16,907 nucleotides of DNA from the NCBI GenBank assembly GCA_963649395.1, contig CAVJHW010000047.1, positions 1 to 16,907 of the forward strand, in the 5' to 3' direction. This stretch comes from Scatomonas sp963649395 (lineage in GTDB: Bacteria > Bacillota > Clostridia > Lachnospirales > Lachnospiraceae). The notes beneath the pieces were generated by a model, which was not told the DNA's origin, made no database searches, and saw only the letters and a program-made list of their open reading frames with translations. The position numbers were made by a program, and so were the translations under genes. Of this stretch, positions 14,862 to 16,907 are shown piece after piece. Within the stretch, counting starts at the first letter, position 1. Every line of letters begins with the position of its first letter.

Positions 14862-14939
14862 CAAAAAAGTAAGACAAATGGAAAATAGGGATGCGGGGAT
14901 ATGGATATCACCCGGTGCCACACAGAGGAGGATTTTTGT

Positions 14940-16460
14940 ATGGAGCAGAAGATGTTTTGTTTTCAATGTGAGCAGACCGCCGGCTGCAGCGGCTGCACCG
15001 GAAAAGCGGGTGTATGTGGGAAAACAGCTCATACCGCCAGGCTGCAGGATCAGCTGACCGGCGCCCTCATTGGCCTGGCTCGGGCAACAGACGGTGGCTC
15101 AGCCCTAACAGAGAATACCTGGAAGATCCTGGTGGAGGGACTTTTTACCACGGTCACTAATGTGAATTTTAATGATGAAACCATTGGACATCAGATAGAG
15201 CGTGTGCAGGCAGAGAAGAACAAGCTGGTGCCGGATTGCGCCCTTTGCGCCTCCCCCTGCGGAGGGAAAGAGGATTATGATATGGCTCAGCTGTGGACGG
15301 CCCAGGAGGATATCCGCAGCCTTAAGTCCCTGATTCTCTTCGGTCTCCGTGGCATGGCTGCCTACGCTTATCATGCTATGGTTCTGGGATATACCGATGA
15401 TGAGGTGAATCAGTTCTTTGCCAAGGGCCTTAGTGCCGTGGGCGAGGACTGGGGCATGGAGGAGCTGCTGCCTATCGTTCTGGAGGTAGGAGAGAAGAAC
15501 CTGAAGTGCATGGCCTTGCTGGACCAGGCCAATACAGAGACCTACGGCTCTCCCCAGCCGACTTCAGTTTCCCTGACCGTGGAAAAGGGACCCTTTATTG
15601 TGATCACCGGCCATGATCTTCATGACCTCAAGCTCCTGCTGGAGCAGACGGAAGGGAAGGGGATCCATATCTACACCCACGGGGAAATGCTGCCGGCCCA
15701 CGCTTATCCGGAGCTGAAGAAGTATGCCCATCTCAAGGGGAATTTCGGCACCGCCTGGCAGAATCAGCAAAAGGAGTTCGCAGATCTTCCGGCTCCCATT
15801 CTCTATACCACCAACTGCCTGATGCCGCCTAAGACCACCTATGCCGATCGGATTTTCACCACAGCTCTGGTATCTTATCCGGAAATGCAGCATATCGATG
15901 AGAAGAAGGACTTCACCCCCGTCATTGAGAAGGCTTTGGAGCTGGGCGGTTATCAAGAGGATCAGAACTTTACAGGCATGAACGGCGGCCACAGTGTCAT
16001 GACTGGTTTTGCCCGAGGAGCCGTGCTGGGAGTAGCAGATCAGGTGATCCAGGCTGTAAAGGAGGGGGCTATTAAACATTTCTTCCTGGTGGCAGGCTGT
16101 GACGGAGCCCGTGCCGGGAGAAATTACTATACCGAGTTCGTGAAGCAGACCCCGGCGGATACCCTGATTCTGACCTTGGCCTGCGGCAAATACCGCTTCA
16201 ACGACCTGGATCTGGGAACCATTGGCGGCCTGCCCAGGATCCTGGATGTGGGACAGTGTAACGATGCCTACAGCGCCATTCAGATCGCTGTGGCTCTGGC
16301 GGAGGCCTTCGGCTGTGGCGTCAACGACCTGCCCCTGTCTATGGTACTGTCCTGGTATGAGCAAAAGGCCGTCTGCATCCTGCTGACCCTGCTCCACCTG
16401 GGCATCAAAAATATCCGCTTAGGTCCCACCTTGCCGGCCTTTGTAAAGATGATCAAATAG
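14940..16460 (+). CDS. hcp: Hybrid-cluster protein (Hcp), C-terminally truncated by a rearrangement
   Basis: Hcp binds a 4Fe-4S cluster and a 4Fe-2S-2O hybrid cluster; it has been described as a hydroxylamine/NO reductase and acts in anaerobic nitrosative stress. N-terminal cluster cysteines are in CFQCEQTAG onward (7, 10, 19, 26). All hybrid-cluster ligands seem present: H225 (GHDLHD), E249 (THGEM), C293 (TTNCL), C387 (VAGCDGA), C415 (LACGKYRF), C440 (GQCNDAY) and E474 (SWYEQKA). ATG 14940 is chosen over 14901 because GAGGAGG lies just upstream and homologues begin MFCFQC. The protein is 506 residues, shorter than the usual about 540-550. After GPTLPAF (F501, codon at 16440-16442) the conserved tail is replaced by VKMIK and TAG, which are antisense to an ATPase fragment. 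The truncated form keeps every metal ligand but lacks the final about 30-35 residues. Confidence 0.9.
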   Translation: MEQKMFCFQCEQTAGCSGCTGKAGVCGKTAHTARLQDQLTGALIGLARATDGGSALTENTWKILVEGLFTTVTNVNFNDETIGHQIERVQAEKNKLVPDCALCASPCGGKEDYDMAQLWTAQEDIRSLKSLILFGLRGMAAYAYHAMVLGYTDDEVNQFFAKGLSAVGEDWGMEELLPIVLEVGEKNLKCMALLDQANTETYGSPQPTSVSLTVEKGPFIVITGHDLHDLKLLLEQTEGKGIHIYTHGEMLPAHAYPELKKYAHLKGNFGTAWQNQQKEFADLPAPILYTTNCLMPPKTTYADRIFTTALVSYPEMQHIDEKKDFTPVIEKALELGGYQEDQNFTGMNGGHSVMTGFARGAVLGVADQVIQAVKEGAIKHFFLVAGCDGARAGRNYYTEFVKQTPADTLILTLACGKYRFNDLDLGTIGGLPRILDVGQCNDAYSAIQIAVALAEAFGCGVNDLPLSMVLSWYEQKAVCILLTLLHLGIKNIRLGPTLPAFVKMIK

Positions 16461-16676
16461 GGAAGGCTGCTCGATCCGTTCAAAAAAGGCGGCTATCATA
16501 TTAGCCATAACCGTCTTGCCAAAGCGTCTTGGACGGGTAATGCAGAAGAAACGCTGCTCTTGTTGTAATGCCGGTATCAGTTCTTCCAGAATTCCTGATT
16601 TATCGACAAAATAGGTCCCATTCATGACTGTTTTATATTTGTCATAGGGTTCTTTGTTATTCAGAAAACGTCCCAT
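16443..16676 (-). pseudogene. N-terminal fragment of a second AAA ATPase (AAA_9/DUF1703 type)
   Basis: From ATG 16676 (AAGGGGG upstream) the minus strand reads MGRFLNNKEPYDKYKTVMNG, FVDKSGILEELIPALQ, the P-loop segment ITRPRRFGKTVMANMIAAFF, and PSLFDHLY. These are the first about 78 residues of the same family as the 12721-14108 pseudogene, here with the RPRRFGKT P-loop that the other copy lost. Family resemblance ends at 16443; the frame continues antisense into hcp codons (KGRQGGT) and stops at 16419. The break coincides to the base with the loss of hcp homology on the other strand. The gene has its own good promoter. It is truncated at this site; its remainder is not in the window. Confidence 0.82.
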
Positions 16677-16721
16677 TCTTCTGCCCCCTTTTCTTTGCTA
16701 TGCTAACACGGGTCTTCTTCC

Positions 16722-16750
16722 ATTATAGTCTTTTTTGAGTACCGCTGCAA
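16722..16750 (-). promoter_or_regulatory. Promoter of the AAA ATPase fragment
   Basis: Minus strand: TTGCAG (complement of 16745-16750), a 17-bp spacer and a perfect TATAAT (complement of 16722-16727), 46 bp before the ATG at 16676. An intact promoter ahead of a broken gene points to recent breakage. Confidence 0.5.
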
Positions 16751-16787
16751 TCCTTCCTGATGACTTTCGGTTCCGTAGAAGCTAAGT

Positions 16788-16819
16788 AAGGGTTTGAATG
16801 CCTTGGCATCCAAACCCTT
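16788..16819 (-). terminator. Hairpin after the minus-strand Hcp C-terminus
   Basis: Arms aagggtttgaatgcc (16788-16802) and ggcatccaaaccctt (16805-16819) pair over 15 positions with one G-T pair. The hairpin lies 24 bp beyond the Hcp-fragment stop in the minus direction, where a terminator is expected. No clear U-tract follows, so efficiency is uncertain. Confidence 0.5.
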
Positions 16820-16843
16820 GCTGGTTAGAGTGGAACTCTGGTT

Positions 16844-16907
16844 TTATTTGTTTAACAGCTGCTTCAGGTCTTCCTCCGGCGTGGTGATGGGGGCGATGCC
16901 GAAGTGT
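16844..16907 (-). CDS. hcp: C-terminal end of an Hcp on the minus strand, cut by window edge
   Basis: Reading leftward from the window end, the minus strand encodes HFGIAPITTPEEDLK followed by QLLNK and TAA (16844-16846). FGI-PI-TTPEEDLK is the characteristic C-terminus of hybrid-cluster proteins, exactly the part missing from the plus-strand hcp at 14940-16460. It is either that gene's displaced tail, inverted with the intervening segment, or the end of a second, convergent hcp. Only about 12 residues separate GPTLPAF from this point in typical Hcps, so an inverted tail would end about 35-45 bp beyond the window. Confidence 0.75.
   Translation of the reverse strand, partial: HFGIAPITTPEEDLKQLLNK

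Noticed and set aside
1..16907. CRISPR array, tRNA/rRNA genes, complete insertion sequence or integrase
   Set aside because: No spaced direct repeats, no cloverleaf or rRNA-like stretches and no transposase or integrase motifs were found by reading.

Overview
The window looks like chromosomal DNA of an anaerobic Firmicute, probably a gut-type Clostridia (Lachnospiraceae-like). This rests on strong AGGAGG-type ribosome binding sites, a hybrid-cluster protein gene next to a Crp/Fnr-type regulator, PucR-type regulation, UroD-family methyltransferase-like genes, and several copies of the AAA ATPase/PD-(D/E)XK family that is expanded in this group. No rRNA, tRNA, CRISPR array or complete insertion sequence was seen.

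Layout. (1) Positions 1-668: 3' part of a DUF4143-type AAA ATPase, convergent with and overlapping a PucR-type regulator (624-2177, minus). (2) Positions 2178-5975: a regulatory region of about 400 bp, then a plus-strand operon of two UroD-family proteins and an MFS transporter. This is probably an uptake and catabolic module controlled by the divergent PucR protein; its substrate is unknown. (3) Positions 6008-6053: a perfect 19-bp hairpin separating this operon from a convergent one. (4) Positions 6074-11822 (minus): an adenine methylase, a GIY-YIG-like/DEAH helicase and a 45-residue antitoxin-like protein, each joined to the next by a one-base TAATG overlap, followed by a decayed RelE/ParE toxin remnant. 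This is probably a restriction-type defence operon. (5) Positions 11960-14790 (minus): a membrane-anchored zinc-ribbon protein, an AAA ATPase/nuclease pseudogene that has lost its P-loop, and a Crp/Fnr-family regulator. (6) Positions 14791-16460: a divergent promoter region with a perfect 14-bp palindrome, placed where a class II Crp/Fnr activator would bind, then hcp (hybrid-cluster protein).

The right end is rearranged. hcp loses its normal C-terminus at position 16442. From 16443 the sequence is the N-terminal part of a second AAA ATPase gene on the opposite strand, with its own promoter. The final 64 bases, also on the minus strand, encode the C-terminus of an Hcp. The simplest reading is a short inversion of about 0.5 kb with one breakpoint in hcp and the other in a downstream AAA ATPase gene, the second junction lying just beyond the window. 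A second hcp copy running in from the right is the alternative.

The most interesting points are this junction, the overlap-coupled methylase/helicase/antitoxin operon whose helicase ends in a partial methylase-like segment, the overlapping inverted repeats in the uroD-type leader, and the -41.5 palindrome upstream of hcp.
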